Shown piece by piece: positions 9,446 through 18,687 of a stretch of DNA of 64,000 bases. Source of the stretch: Arcobacter sp. LA11 (GTDB lineage Bacteria > Campylobacterota > Campylobacteria > Campylobacterales > Arcobacteraceae); assembly GCF_001895145.1 (NCBI RefSeq), contig NZ_BDIR01000009.1, positions 1-64,000 on the forward strand. The letters are read 5' to 3'. The notes under the pieces are model-generated. The model made no database searches. It worked only from the letters and a program-made list of their open reading frames with translations, and was not told the DNA's origin. The first letter of the stretch is position 1. Each line of letters starts with the position of its first letter. The position numbers and the translations under genes are program-made.

Positions 9446-10174
9446 TTGGAAGAAATTATTAATCAAAAATCATCAAATTATTTTATAAGACTTTTTAGAG
9501 GAGAAATATCTCTTCCTATGACATATTGGGTTTGGTTTTTCTTTATAAATTTTATCATTTTAACTACTTCAAGCTTTTATTTTAACAATTTACCAGTAGA
9601 GTTAAGTACAAATCAAAGGTACATAAGCATATTTATTGCCATATTTTCTATTTTTTATTCAATATATATATTAATTGCTGTTTGGAGAAGTGCAACAAAT
9701 CATGATGGTTCAAAATTTTGGGCAAATGTTGCAAAAATTATTGTTATTTTTAACTTTATAAACTTAAGTATGGAAAGTTATAATTTTACTAAAAACTTTA
9801 CAGATGAAACTTATGCATTAGAAAATAGTATTAAACAATTAGAGAAAAAAACACCCATAAAAATAAGTGAAGATGTTTATATTACAAAAGCTGCAATAGA
9901 CGAAAAAAATATATACTATACATATGAACTTCAAAACTTTGGTAATGAAAAATTTTCGCAAACAAATAAAAATTTATTAAAAGATGATGTTACAAAAGCA
10001 ACTTGTAATGATATAAAATCTAGTAATTTATTAAAGCAAAACTATAAATTTTATTACTATTATACAACTAAAAAAAATATAAAGATTGCAGAAATAAAAG
10101 TTACAAATGAAGATTGTATTCAATCAAATAGAGATGAAAATATATTAAGAGAAATATTAAAACAACAAAGTTAA
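9446..10174 (+). CDS. hypothetical membrane protein, DUF805-like N-terminus
   Basis: A 242-residue protein. The first 115 residues hold three hydrophobic helices with the pattern RLFRGEISLPMTYWVWFF and YILIAVWRSATNHDG, which resembles DUF805 membrane proteins. The rest is a soluble domain with two cysteines (TKATCNDIK and EDCIQSN) of no recognised family. The start is a TTG, supported by a strong GAGGA site six bases upstream; the next ATG falls inside the first helix. It is a single gene, convergent with speB. Confidence 0.65.
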   Translation: MEEIINQKSSNYFIRLFRGEISLPMTYWVWFFFINFIILTTSSFYFNNLPVELSTNQRYISIFIAIFSIFYSIYILIAVWRSATNHDGSKFWANVAKIIVIFNFINLSMESYNFTKNFTDETYALENSIKQLEKKTPIKISEDVYITKAAIDEKNIYYTYELQNFGNEKFSQTNKNLLKDDVTKATCNDIKSSNLLKQNYKFYYYYTTKKNIKIAEIKVTNEDCIQSNRDENILREILKQQS

Positions 10175-10191
10175 AGAAAAAGAGAGATTAA

Positions 10192-11043
10192 CTACTTTAT
10201 AGTAGCTAATACTAATTCTCTTAATGTTTTACAGGCAACAGCAGTTGAAGCTGCAGAAGTATCATATTTAGGCGATAATTCTACAATATCAAGACCCACT
10301 ACATTTTCTAATTTACTTAACATACCAATAATTTCAAGCATATGATGAAAATTTATTCCACCAGGTTCTGGTGTTCCAGTTCCAGGGAATACAGCTGGAT
10401 CTAATACATCTAAATCTATAGTAATATAAACTGGTTTATCTTTGATTCTTCTAATACAAGACTCTAAAGTGTTATATGTAAACTTTTCTAGATGAGTATG
10501 TTTTTTTGCCCACTCAAACTCTTCTTTTAAACCGGAACGTATACAGAATTGATTGATTTTTCCAATACCAACTTGATCATAAATTCTTCGTATTACAGTT
10601 GCATGACTTAATGATTCACCTAAATACTCTTCTCTCAAATCAGTATGTGCATCAAAATGAATTATTTGCAAATCATCATATTTTTTTGATAAAGCTTTTA
10701 CAGGAGCTAAAGAAACTAAATGCTCTCCACCGATCATAATAGGAATTTTGTTTGCATCTATAATTTCTTGAACATGCTCTTGAATCATCCGTAAAGCAAC
10801 TTTTTTATCTCCAAAAGGAAGCTCTAAATTTCCATAATCAAAAAGTTTTAAATCTTCTAAATCTTTATCTAAATAAGGGCTATAACTTTCTAACCCCCAA
10901 GAGTCTTCTCTCATAGCACTAGGGGCAAATCTTGCACCTGGTTTAAAAGAAGTTGTACCATCAAATGGAGCTCCAAAAAGTACAGCTTTTGATTCCTCAA
11001 ACCCATCTTCAAAACCAATAAAACTACTTCCTTGTGCTTTCAT
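10192..11043 (-). CDS. speB: agmatinase (ureohydrolase family)
   Basis: Ureohydrolase that splits agmatine to putrescine and urea. The binuclear manganese ligands are all visible in the 283-residue protein: MIGGEHLV near residue 100, HFDAHTDLRE near 130, and TIDLDVLDPA near 213. The C-terminal VGLDIVELSPKYD is also typical. Substrate assignment to agmatine rather than arginine rests on the length and the overall SpeB pattern. The ATG shares one base with the rodA stop, so the two genes are translationally coupled. Confidence 0.88.
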   Translation of the reverse strand: MKAQGSSFIGFEDGFEESKAVLFGAPFDGTTSFKPGARFAPSAMREDSWGLESYSPYLDKDLEDLKLFDYGNLELPFGDKKVALRMIQEHVQEIIDANKIPIMIGGEHLVSLAPVKALSKKYDDLQIIHFDAHTDLREEYLGESLSHATVIRRIYDQVGIGKINQFCIRSGLKEEFEWAKKHTHLEKFTYNTLESCIRRIKDKPVYITIDLDVLDPAVFPGTGTPEPGGINFHHMLEIIGMLSKLENVVGLDIVELSPKYDTSAASTAVACKTLRELVLATIK

Positions 11044-12149
11044 TATAATCTCCTCTCAAAACTATACATATCCATAAATCTAAATGCAAGTAAATTTTCT
11101 AAAATAGCAAATAGAACAATAAAATTAATAAATGAGCTCCCACCATAGGAGAACATGGGTAAAGGCAAGCCAACAACAGGGGCATAACCTATTACCATTA
11201 AAATATTAATACTCATATCCAAAAATATTAAAAGACCTAATCCGGAGGCAAAAGCACGAATTACAAAATCATCATGAAAATAGTAATTCATGGATAGTAA
11301 ATGTAGTATCAATAAACCATAAATAAATATTAAACCAAAAGCACCTAAAAACCCATATCTTTCCACAAAATATGCAAAAATAAAATCACTTGTTGCAATA
11401 GGTAAAAACTTCAATTGTGTTTGAGTAGCTTCTGAAGTATCTTTACCTAACAAGCCCCCATTTCCAATTGCTATAATAGACTGTTGTACTTGATAACTTG
11501 GCTTTTCAGATAAAAAATCTTTTATTCTCTTTTTTTGATAATCTTTAATTAAATTTGTATAAATTAAAGGAGAAGTAAGTGCTATTGCTAAAAATATTGT
11601 TGTCCAGATTTTCCAATTTACACCAACAATGAATAAAATTCCATAACCTACTAATAAAAGAACTAAAGCAGTGCCTAAATCAGGCTCTTTTGCAATTAAA
11701 ATAAATGGCAATAAAATATAAAAAGAGAAATAAATAAAATCTTTTGCATTATATCCATCTCTATCAGGTTGTCTGTTTTGAATTAAATAACCTAACATTA
11801 AAATAAATACAGGTTTGAAAAGTTCACTAGGCTGAATTGTTAAACCACCAATTGGCAAGGCTAGCCACCTTTTAGCACCTAATCTTGTTTCACCAAAAAA
11901 TTCAACTGCTAATAATAATATAATCCCAAGCCAATACAATAAAGGTATAAGTCTAATATGCCTTCTTATGGGTAAAATAAATACAATCAAAAAAGCAACT
12001 AAAGATACGCTAAAGTATACTAATTGCTTATTTGCTAGTGCAGTATTAGTTTCACTAATTAATTTATATGAAAGTAATACCAAAGGTAAAACAAATATTA
12101 TTAATAAATAGTCAAAATGAGATATAATTCTTTTGTCAAATAAACGCAT
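11043..12149 (-). CDS. rodA: rod-shape SEDS peptidoglycan polymerase RodA
   Basis: SEDS-family glycosyltransferase of the elongasome, a membrane protein of about ten helices and 368 residues. Family signatures are GAKRWLALPIGGLTIQPSELFK near residue 90, AKEPDLGTALVLLLVG, SQVQQSIIAIGNGG-type loop (QVQQSIIAIGNGGLLGK) and the C-terminal PLPMFSYGGSSF. FtsW is less likely because FtsW usually has longer N-terminal sequence. Its start lies 19 bases from the divergent pseudouridine synthase start. It is followed directly by speB. Confidence 0.93.
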   Translation of the reverse strand: MRLFDKRIISHFDYLLIIFVLPLVLLSYKLISETNTALANKQLVYFSVSLVAFLIVFILPIRRHIRLIPLLYWLGIILLLAVEFFGETRLGAKRWLALPIGGLTIQPSELFKPVFILMLGYLIQNRQPDRDGYNAKDFIYFSFYILLPFILIAKEPDLGTALVLLLVGYGILFIVGVNWKIWTTIFLAIALTSPLIYTNLIKDYQKKRIKDFLSEKPSYQVQQSIIAIGNGGLLGKDTSEATQTQLKFLPIATSDFIFAYFVERYGFLGAFGLIFIYGLLILHLLSMNYYFHDDFVIRAFASGLGLLIFLDMSINILMVIGYAPVVGLPLPMFSYGGSSFINFIVLFAILENLLAFRFMDMYSFERRL

Positions 12150-12168
12150 AGTGAAAGAGTATCGAAAT

Positions 12169-13155
12169 ATGGATAAATTTTTTATTGTTCAAGAGCCAAA
12201 TCGTTTAGATAAATTCTTAAGTCTAAACATCGAAGCTTCAAGAAATCAAATAGAACAACTTATAAAAAAAGGTTTTGTAAATGTTGATGGAAAAAATATT
12301 ACAAAAACAGGATTAAAATTAAAAGAAAATCAAAACGTTGAAGTTAGCTTTCCAGAAGCCCAAATAAACCCAATAAAAGACATTGAATTTGTAAAAGAGT
12401 CTTTAAAAGACAAAGAAGTAAAAATAATCTATGAAGATGATTACATTTTAGTTCTAAATAAACCCTATAACTTAACAGTACATGATGCACCAAGTGTAAA
12501 AGATGCAACTTTAGTAGATTGGTTAAAGCTTAAAAACATTTCACTATCTACTATTAGCGGAGAAGAACGACATGGAATTGTTCATAGACTAGATAAAGGA
12601 ACAAGTGGAGTAATGGTTATTGCAAAAACCAATGAAGCACATACAGGATTAGCTACTCAACTTGAAGATAAATCTATGGGAAGATATTATATAGCCATAA
12701 CAGACTTACCACTAAAAGATGAAATAATTATAGAAAAACCAATTGCTAGAAGCCCTAACAATAGACTTAAAATGGCAATAGTAGAAAATGGTAAAAATGC
12801 AAAGTCTGCTTTTAGTAAAATAGAACTCTCAAAAAATGAAAAATATGAACTAATTGCATGTAAGCTTTTTACAGGAAGAACCCATCAAATCAGAGTACAT
12901 CTAAGTTCGATAAATAGGCATATATTAGGAGATAATTTATATGGATTTAAGGGCGAATTAAATAAAATAAATAGATTTTATTTACATGCATATAATCTAT
13001 ACTTAATTCATCCAATTACAAATGAAAAAATGAGTTTTACGGCAAACTTAAGTGATGATATGCATAACTTTTTAGAAAAAAACTTTAATATGGAGAGTTT
13101 AAATGACAAAATTAATGAGACTAACATCGTTAACAGCTTTAATTTTATTAGTTAG
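12169..13155 (+). CDS. RluA/RluD-family 23S rRNA pseudouridine synthase
   Basis: Converts uridines in large-subunit rRNA to pseudouridine. An N-terminal S4 RNA-binding domain (about 5-70, RLDKFLSLNIEASRNQIEQL) precedes the catalytic domain. The catalytic motif is HGIVHRLDKGTSGVMVIAKT near residue 138, with the catalytic Asp in RLDKGTSG. ACKLFTGRTHQIRVHL and ILGDNLYG follow. I chose ATG 12169, preceded by GAAAGAG. Its last 53 bases overlap the start of the next lipoprotein gene. Confidence 0.92.
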   Translation: MDKFFIVQEPNRLDKFLSLNIEASRNQIEQLIKKGFVNVDGKNITKTGLKLKENQNVEVSFPEAQINPIKDIEFVKESLKDKEVKIIYEDDYILVLNKPYNLTVHDAPSVKDATLVDWLKLKNISLSTISGEERHGIVHRLDKGTSGVMVIAKTNEAHTGLATQLEDKSMGRYYIAITDLPLKDEIIIEKPIARSPNNRLKMAIVENGKNAKSAFSKIELSKNEKYELIACKLFTGRTHQIRVHLSSINRHILGDNLYGFKGELNKINRFYLHAYNLYLIHPITNEKMSFTANLSDDMHNFLEKNFNMESLNDKINETNIVNSFNFIS

Positions 13156-14383
13156 TGGATGTGCTTATAAAGATAAATTATCAAAACCAGTAGCCCCAAA
13201 AATTGATGAAACACTTGAAGTAGTTGATTCTGCTTCTATTAGATCTATTTCAGATATGAATGCAGTTGCTTTTGAATGGAGAAAAGTTGATGACCCAAGA
13301 GTAGTTGGATATCATTTCTATAGAGCAAATATGCAAAAAGATGGAGCAAAATTAAAACTTATTGATACAATTGAAAATAAATATACTACACATTATGTTG
13401 ATGAAGATTTAGAACCAAACACAAAATATGTTTATAAAATTTCATCTGCAACAGATTCGGATATAGAATCAAGAACTACAGCAGACTATGTAGTTTCAAC
13501 TCTTCCAAAAATGGAAGGAGTAAGTTTTATTCAAGCTATTTCAAATCTTCCTAGACAAATAAAGATTATTTGGAGACCACACTCAAATGAAAGAGTAGAA
13601 TCATATGTAGTTCAAAGAAGTACTCCTCAAACAGCAGAATGGAAAAATCTTAAAACAATTGAGGGAAGATTACAAGCTGAATATATAGATGAAGATCTAG
13701 ATGATAATGTAATTTACAACTATAGAGTATTTGCAAAAACTTTTGATGAATTATTATCTCAAGCAAGTGAAATTGTAAAAGCTCAAACGAAACCTTTACC
13801 AAAGGGAATTCTAGGATTAAAAGCAACTAATGACTTACCAAGAAAGATAGCACTTAACTGGCAAGCTTCTGATACTTCTGATATTATTAAATACAATATT
13901 TATAGAAGTACAGACTCTACTAGTTACTTTGATAAAATCAAAACTGTAGATGCTCAAACTTTAAGTTTTGATGACTTTGTAAATGAAGATGGAAAAGTAT
14001 ATTTCTACAAAATAAGCTCTGTTGATAAAGATGGATTAGAAAGTAATTTAAATATAAACTCTATAATGGGAGCAACACTAGGTAAATTAAATAAACCTAT
14101 TATTACTTTAGCTCAAATTCAAGGTGAAAAAGCAATATTAAATTGGCAATCTGGTGATAACAGAGCTGTTTCTTATATCATTCATAAAACAATAAAAGAG
14201 AACTTCTTTAAATCAAAAACAATTAAATTTGAAGGAATCACTGCTTTAAGATATGAAGATAAAGATATAGTGAGAGGTGTTGAATATAATTATGCAATTC
14301 AATCTGTTGATAAATTTGGAATAGTATCACCTAAAACAAATAAAACAGAATTAGTATTACCAAAATTAAAAAAGTTAAATTAA
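13103..14383 (+). CDS. fibronectin type III lipoprotein, FlpA-like
   Basis: A 426-residue lipoprotein with lipobox LVSGC (Cys20). The body is about four fibronectin type III-like repeats: NAVAFEWRKVDDPRVVGYHFYR, IIWRPHSNERVESYVVQRS, IALNWQASDTSDIIKYNIYRS and AILNWQSGDNRAVSYIIH. In Campylobacter jejuni the FlpA lipoprotein of this build binds fibronectin and sits in the same context between a pseudouridine synthase and trmB. An adhesin role here is inferred from that. Translation starts inside the upstream gene after a GGAGAG site. Confidence 0.85.
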   Translation: MTKLMRLTSLTALILLVSGCAYKDKLSKPVAPKIDETLEVVDSASIRSISDMNAVAFEWRKVDDPRVVGYHFYRANMQKDGAKLKLIDTIENKYTTHYVDEDLEPNTKYVYKISSATDSDIESRTTADYVVSTLPKMEGVSFIQAISNLPRQIKIIWRPHSNERVESYVVQRSTPQTAEWKNLKTIEGRLQAEYIDEDLDDNVIYNYRVFAKTFDELLSQASEIVKAQTKPLPKGILGLKATNDLPRKIALNWQASDTSDIIKYNIYRSTDSTSYFDKIKTVDAQTLSFDDFVNEDGKVYFYKISSVDKDGLESNLNINSIMGATLGKLNKPIITLAQIQGEKAILNWQSGDNRAVSYIIHKTIKENFFKSKTIKFEGITALRYEDKDIVRGVEYNYAIQSVDKFGIVSPKTNKTELVLPKLKKLN

Positions 14384-14386
14384 TAT

Positions 14387-15580
14387 ATGCCTCATATAGT
14401 TTTTGATAAATTTAATAAAGAATTAGTAACGCCTCTAAAAAAAGAGGACGTAAGTTTTGATTTCATTGCAAAATCATATAACTTTACAGAAAAGATAAGA
14501 AAAACTGAATATAAAATTTGTGTAGAAAAAGAGAATAAAAAATTTTTATTAACACTTAAAGAAAAAGATGAAAACTATCTTTTAAAAGCAGATAAAGTTA
14601 CAAGAGTAACTCCTGTACAGTTAGTAAAAGATGCATTAAATGATTATGCAAATGAAGTTGAAGCAAATATTATCTTTTCAAATACTCAAGATAGTAACCA
14701 AAAAGTTAGACCTACACAAAAATATTTAAAAGATATTGATTATTTTATTAATGACTTTAAAACTGACAAAGAGATTCAAATTGAAATTGGATTTGGAAGT
14801 GGTAGACATCTTATTCATCAAGCTAAAGAAAATCCTGATGTACAGTTTATTGGTCTAGAAATTCATACTCCATCTATAGAACAAGTTCTAAAGCAAATAA
14901 AAATTCAAGAGTTAGATAATATTTTAGTTGTAAACTATGATGCTAGACTTTTTATGGAATTTATAAATTCAAATAAAGTAGGTAAAATATTTGTACACTT
15001 TCCTGTTCCATGGGATAAAAAACCTCATAGAAGAGTATACTCAAATGCCTTTATAAACGAAGCTTTAAGAGTATTAAAACTAGAAGGTACTTTAGAACTT
15101 AGAACTGATAGTAGAAAATATTTTGATTATTGCACAGAACTTCTAACAAATCTTAATAGTGGAAGAATTACAATTGATATAAATAAAGACCTTCCAATAT
15201 CAAGTAAATATGAAGATAGATGGAAAAAACAAGGAAAAAATATCTATGATGTAATCTTATCTTGTAATCAAGAAGATGAAGATATCAATCTAGATTATAA
15301 CTTTTCATTTGATGAAGATATTGAATATGATAAAATCATCGAAACTCTTAGTACAAAAGCTGTGGTAAAAGATGACTACTTTATCCATATTGAAGATTTA
15401 TTTACAATAGAAGAGAAAAAAAATTCTGGACTTATTCAAATAACATTTGGAAGTTTTGATAGACCTCTTAGTAAATATATTTTAATAGAAGAGAAAAAAG
15501 CAAGATATTTTCAAGACTTACCATTGCCAACAAGTGCAAATATGAAAGCCCATAACAAATTAAAAGAGATGCTAAAATAA
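14387..15580 (+). CDS. trmB: tRNA (guanine-N7-)-methyltransferase, long form
   Basis: Uses S-adenosylmethionine to make m7G46 in tRNA. The methyltransferase core lies at about residues 125-270: IQIEIGFGSGRHLIHQAKE (SAM loop), FIGLEIHTPS, and VHFPVPWDKKPHRR, the TrmB catalytic block. At 397 residues it is much longer than the 210-240 of typical TrmB, with an N-terminal extension of about 115 residues and a C-terminal extension of about 120. Long forms are usual in Campylobacterota. The TAA stop overlaps the ftsE ATG by one base. Confidence 0.9.
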   Translation: MPHIVFDKFNKELVTPLKKEDVSFDFIAKSYNFTEKIRKTEYKICVEKENKKFLLTLKEKDENYLLKADKVTRVTPVQLVKDALNDYANEVEANIIFSNTQDSNQKVRPTQKYLKDIDYFINDFKTDKEIQIEIGFGSGRHLIHQAKENPDVQFIGLEIHTPSIEQVLKQIKIQELDNILVVNYDARLFMEFINSNKVGKIFVHFPVPWDKKPHRRVYSNAFINEALRVLKLEGTLELRTDSRKYFDYCTELLTNLNSGRITIDINKDLPISSKYEDRWKKQGKNIYDVILSCNQEDEDINLDYNFSFDEDIEYDKIIETLSTKAVVKDDYFIHIEDLFTIEEKKNSGLIQITFGSFDRPLSKYILIEEKKARYFQDLPLPTSANMKAHNKLKEMLK

Positions 15581-16242
15581 TGATAGAAGCCAAAAATATA
15601 TATCTTTCGTATGATGAAAACAAATACATTATTAAAAAAGGTAATTTTTCAATTAAAGAAAAAGAATTTATATTTATTGGTGGAACAAGCGGTAGTGGAA
15701 AATCAACACTATTAAAATCATTTTATGGAGAAATTCCTTTAAAGCATGGTAATCTAAATATTGCAGGACAAGAGGTTTTTGGAATAAATGGAAAACCACT
15801 AAGACGACTTAGAAAAGATATTGGTATTATCTTTCAAGATTATAAACTAATCAAAGAGTGGACTATTGAAGAGAATATCATGATTCCTTTAAAAATCAAT
15901 GGATATTCACATGATATTTCAAAAGAGCAAGCAATAAAGCTTTTAAGCCACGTTAAACTATCACATAGACAAGGATACTATCCAAATGAACTAAGTGGAG
16001 GAGAACAACAAAGAGTTGCAGTAGCACGTGCTCTTGCTCACAATCCAAAAATTATAATTGCAGATGAACCAACAGGTAACTTAGATGACTATTCTGCTGA
16101 TGTAGTTTGGAATTTACTAAAAGGTGCAAATGAACAACTAGGAATAACAGTAGTTGTTGTTACGCATAGAGTTCCTAAAAACTTTGGAATAAGATTTAGA
16201 CAATTATCTATTGAAGATGGGATTATTTATGAAGTTTCTTAA
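15580..16242 (+). CDS. ftsE: cell division ATP-binding protein FtsE
   Basis: ATPase of the FtsEX complex, which controls septal peptidoglycan hydrolysis. In 220 residues it has Walker A GGTSGSGKST near 34, the Q-loop in IGIIFQDYKLI, the signature LSGGEQQRVAVARALA near 139, Walker B IIIADEPTGNLDD, and the switch His in VVVVTHR. LolD or another ABC ATPase is possible by sequence alone, but overlap with an ftsX-like gene makes FtsE the best call. Confidence 0.9.
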   Translation: MIEAKNIYLSYDENKYIIKKGNFSIKEKEFIFIGGTSGSGKSTLLKSFYGEIPLKHGNLNIAGQEVFGINGKPLRRLRKDIGIIFQDYKLIKEWTIEENIMIPLKINGYSHDISKEQAIKLLSHVKLSHRQGYYPNELSGGEQQRVAVARALAHNPKIIIADEPTGNLDDYSADVVWNLLKGANEQLGITVVVVTHRVPKNFGIRFRQLSIEDGIIYEVS

Positions 16243-17047
16243 AAATACATTTGCTTTTATAGTTCCATTAACAGCAATGTTAATATCATTTATAATATAT
16301 ATTTTCTCATCAAATATTTTAGAAAACTATAAAGTAAAAATAGCAGATGATTATTCTATTGTTATAATTACAAATACACCTTTAATAAAAGAAGATATAT
16401 CATCTCTTGCAGATATAAGAGTTGAAAGAATTATAACTTTAGAAAAAGACAATATAATTACTAATATTAAATCAAATTTATCAAAATCATCAATTGATTT
16501 ATTAAAAAGAAAACTTCCTCATTTTTATAAAATAAAACTTGAAGTTTTTCCAACTACTTCCGAGTTAGAAACTATAAAAAATACTTTATATCAAAATAAA
16601 AATATTAGAAAAGTAGAAATCTTTTCAAAAAATCATAATAGTGTTTATCTCTTACTCCTACTACTAAGTCAAATAAGTTTTATACTATTTACAATAATTA
16701 CAATCTTTGCAATTATAATAATTTCAAAACAAATAAGAATTTGGTTTTATGAACATCATGAAAAAATTACAATTTTAAAACTACATGGTGCATCTATATT
16801 ATATAGTTCATCAACAATTTTAAAATATGCTATTTTTAGTTCACTAATTTCTTTTATGATTGTTTCTGGAATATTTATATATTTAGTTGATAATATAAGT
16901 GTCTTATTACCTAATGATTTAGAAGATATTGTAAAAATATCTTTAACAGTAGAAAACTCATTAATAAAAGTTTTTCTCTTATCTTTTGGTATTTCAATCC
17001 TAACTATTCTTGGTGTATTGTTAAAATATAAAATGAAACATGACTAG
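16229..17047 (+). CDS. ftsX: cell division permease FtsX
   Basis: Membrane partner of FtsE. The 272-residue protein has one N-terminal helix (FAFIVPLTAMLISFIIYIF), a periplasmic domain of about 110 residues, and three helices in the C-terminal half, which is the FtsX topology. The sequence is divergent, as usual for campylobacterial FtsX. I chose ATG 16229, inside the end of ftsE; an upstream in-frame TTG lacks support. Its stop overlaps the start of the EnvC-like gene by eight bases. Confidence 0.85.
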   Translation: MKFLKNTFAFIVPLTAMLISFIIYIFSSNILENYKVKIADDYSIVIITNTPLIKEDISSLADIRVERIITLEKDNIITNIKSNLSKSSIDLLKRKLPHFYKIKLEVFPTTSELETIKNTLYQNKNIRKVEIFSKNHNSVYLLLLLLSQISFILFTIITIFAIIIISKQIRIWFYEHHEKITILKLHGASILYSSSTILKYAIFSSLISFMIVSGIFIYLVDNISVLLPNDLEDIVKISLTVENSLIKVFLLSFGISILTILGVLLKYKMKHD

Positions 17048-18356
17048 ATATCTTTTTTTAATATTTTTAACTTTTTCATTCTTAATTGCTTCAACTAAAA
17101 GTATTGATAAGAAAATAGAAAACAATGAAAAAATACTTAAAAGTAATGCCTCAGTACAAAAGAAAAAAGATTTACAAGTAAAAATTTTAGCACGTCAAAT
17201 TACTAATCAAAATAAAGAACTTACAAAACTAGAGAATAATATTAAAATTATAAATAATGATATACAAAAACATGAAGTCCAATTAAAAGAAGCTAAAAAT
17301 AGATTAAAAGATTTACAAAAAAGCTCAAAAACACTTATAAAAGAAAAAAAAGATAATGAAAAACAGATTGTTAAAGTTATTATTGATGACTTTTCTTCTT
17401 CAATTGCATTAAAACTTGCCAGTGAAAGTAGTCTAGATGAATTAATTGATTCTGAAATATATACTATCCTTTCACAAAGTTCTAAAGATGAAATTCTTAA
17501 ATTAAACAATAATTATGAACTTTTAACTCAAACAAAAAAACAGAACAAAAATAAAATAAAAAATATCAGCCAATATATTGAAAAAAGAAAAAAGAAAAAA
17601 AAGATATTAAATTTATTAAAAAAGAAATATTCAAAATCACTTGTATCTTTAGAAAAAAAACATAAAGACTACCAAGAAGAATTAAAAAGTAGTATAAAAA
17701 AACAAAATTCACTAAAACAACTTTTGGGGAAACTTAATATTTTAAAGAAAGAAGAATTAGAAAAACAAAAACGTGCAAGAATTGCAAAAGCAAAAAAACT
17801 TGCTGCTCAAAAAAGAAAAAAACAGAAGAGCTCAAAAAAGAGTAAATCAAAAAGTAAAAAAGAAACCTATAGTGTTAGTGATACTAGAAATAGTAAATAT
17901 GCAAAAAATCTTGATATAGATGTTAGAATGTTAGGTTCTTCAACTTCTGGAGTTAAAATCTCAAGGTACAGAGGTAAGAAAACAATTGCTCCACTTGATT
18001 CTTTTAAAGTAGTTAAAAAATTTGGTAAATACTTTGACCCTGTTTATAAAATAGAACTATTCAACGAATCTATGGTTCTTAAAACAAAAAGATCAGAAGC
18101 AAAAGTAAAATCAATTTTTAATGGCAAAATTGTATATGCAAAAAAAGACGCTGGTATGCTTGAAAATGTTGTAATCATTCAGCATAAAAATGGCCTGCAT
18201 ACTATTTATTCACATCTAGATAAAATCTCTCCATCACTAAAAGTTGGAAGATGGATAAAAAAAGGATATGTAGTAGGACGAGTAAATAATACTCTAACCT
18301 TTCAAGCTACAAAAAATGAAGCACATATAAATCCAAAAGACCTATTTAGAATCTAG
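17040..18356 (+). CDS. EnvC-like murein hydrolase activator (coiled coil plus degenerate LytM/M23)
   Basis: A 438-residue exported protein with signal peptide (RYLFLIFLTFSFLIASTKS). A long coiled coil rich in Lys and Glu spans about residues 20-270, and a LytM/M23 domain occupies about 320-438. The LytM zinc site is incomplete: GLHTIYSHLDKI keeps HxxYxH, but the terminal HxH of active peptidases reads LTFQA and the first His region is altered. That is the pattern of EnvC, which activates amidases under FtsEX control rather than cutting itself. Overlap with ftsX fits this. Confidence 0.82.
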   Translation: MTRYLFLIFLTFSFLIASTKSIDKKIENNEKILKSNASVQKKKDLQVKILARQITNQNKELTKLENNIKIINNDIQKHEVQLKEAKNRLKDLQKSSKTLIKEKKDNEKQIVKVIIDDFSSSIALKLASESSLDELIDSEIYTILSQSSKDEILKLNNNYELLTQTKKQNKNKIKNISQYIEKRKKKKKILNLLKKKYSKSLVSLEKKHKDYQEELKSSIKKQNSLKQLLGKLNILKKEELEKQKRARIAKAKKLAAQKRKKQKSSKKSKSKSKKETYSVSDTRNSKYAKNLDIDVRMLGSSTSGVKISRYRGKKTIAPLDSFKVVKKFGKYFDPVYKIELFNESMVLKTKRSEAKVKSIFNGKIVYAKKDAGMLENVVIIQHKNGLHTIYSHLDKISPSLKVGRWIKKGYVVGRVNNTLTFQATKNEAHINPKDLFRI

Positions 18357-18384
18357 TTTTATATTAATAACACTATTAAAACTA
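18354..18384 (+). terminator. weak inverted repeat after the ftsEX operon
   Basis: TAGTTTTA (18354-18361) and TAAAACTA (18377-18384) are perfect inverted repeats with a 15-base loop. There is no following T run, so a terminator role is uncertain. Confidence 0.3.
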
Positions 18385-18687
18385 CTGTTATAGACAAAGA
18401 ATAATTTTTATATTATTTAAATTTTATCTTATATAATTATTTTTACAAAAAATGTCTTTTAATAGAAAACTTAATTAGATTTAATTAAACATTGTTAACT
18501 TCGTAGTTTTTTCTATTATTAAATATAGTTATGCTATTTTATTATTTAAATATATTATATAAAAAGAAGAAAGTAATCATAGTGATTTTATTATTTTATA
18601 ATAAATAACTTCATATTTTTATCGAATTATATATATAAAATTAAGCTTAATTCCTATAAACTAATAAATTATTTAAGGTTTAAATCT
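18385..18687. other. AT-rich intergenic region
   Basis: About 300 bases between the EnvC-like gene and the haem-sensor diguanylate cyclase. It is extremely AT-rich with many stop codons in all frames. It presumably holds the promoter of the downstream gene, whose ribosome site is AAGG shortly before the ATG at 18688. I see no tRNA, clear small ORF or strong hairpin. Confidence 0.5.

Noticed and set aside
15580-17047. LolD/LolE or MacB-type lipoprotein or efflux ABC pair
   Set aside because: FtsX topology with one helix, a small periplasmic domain and three helices, plus the EnvC-like neighbour, fits FtsEX better.
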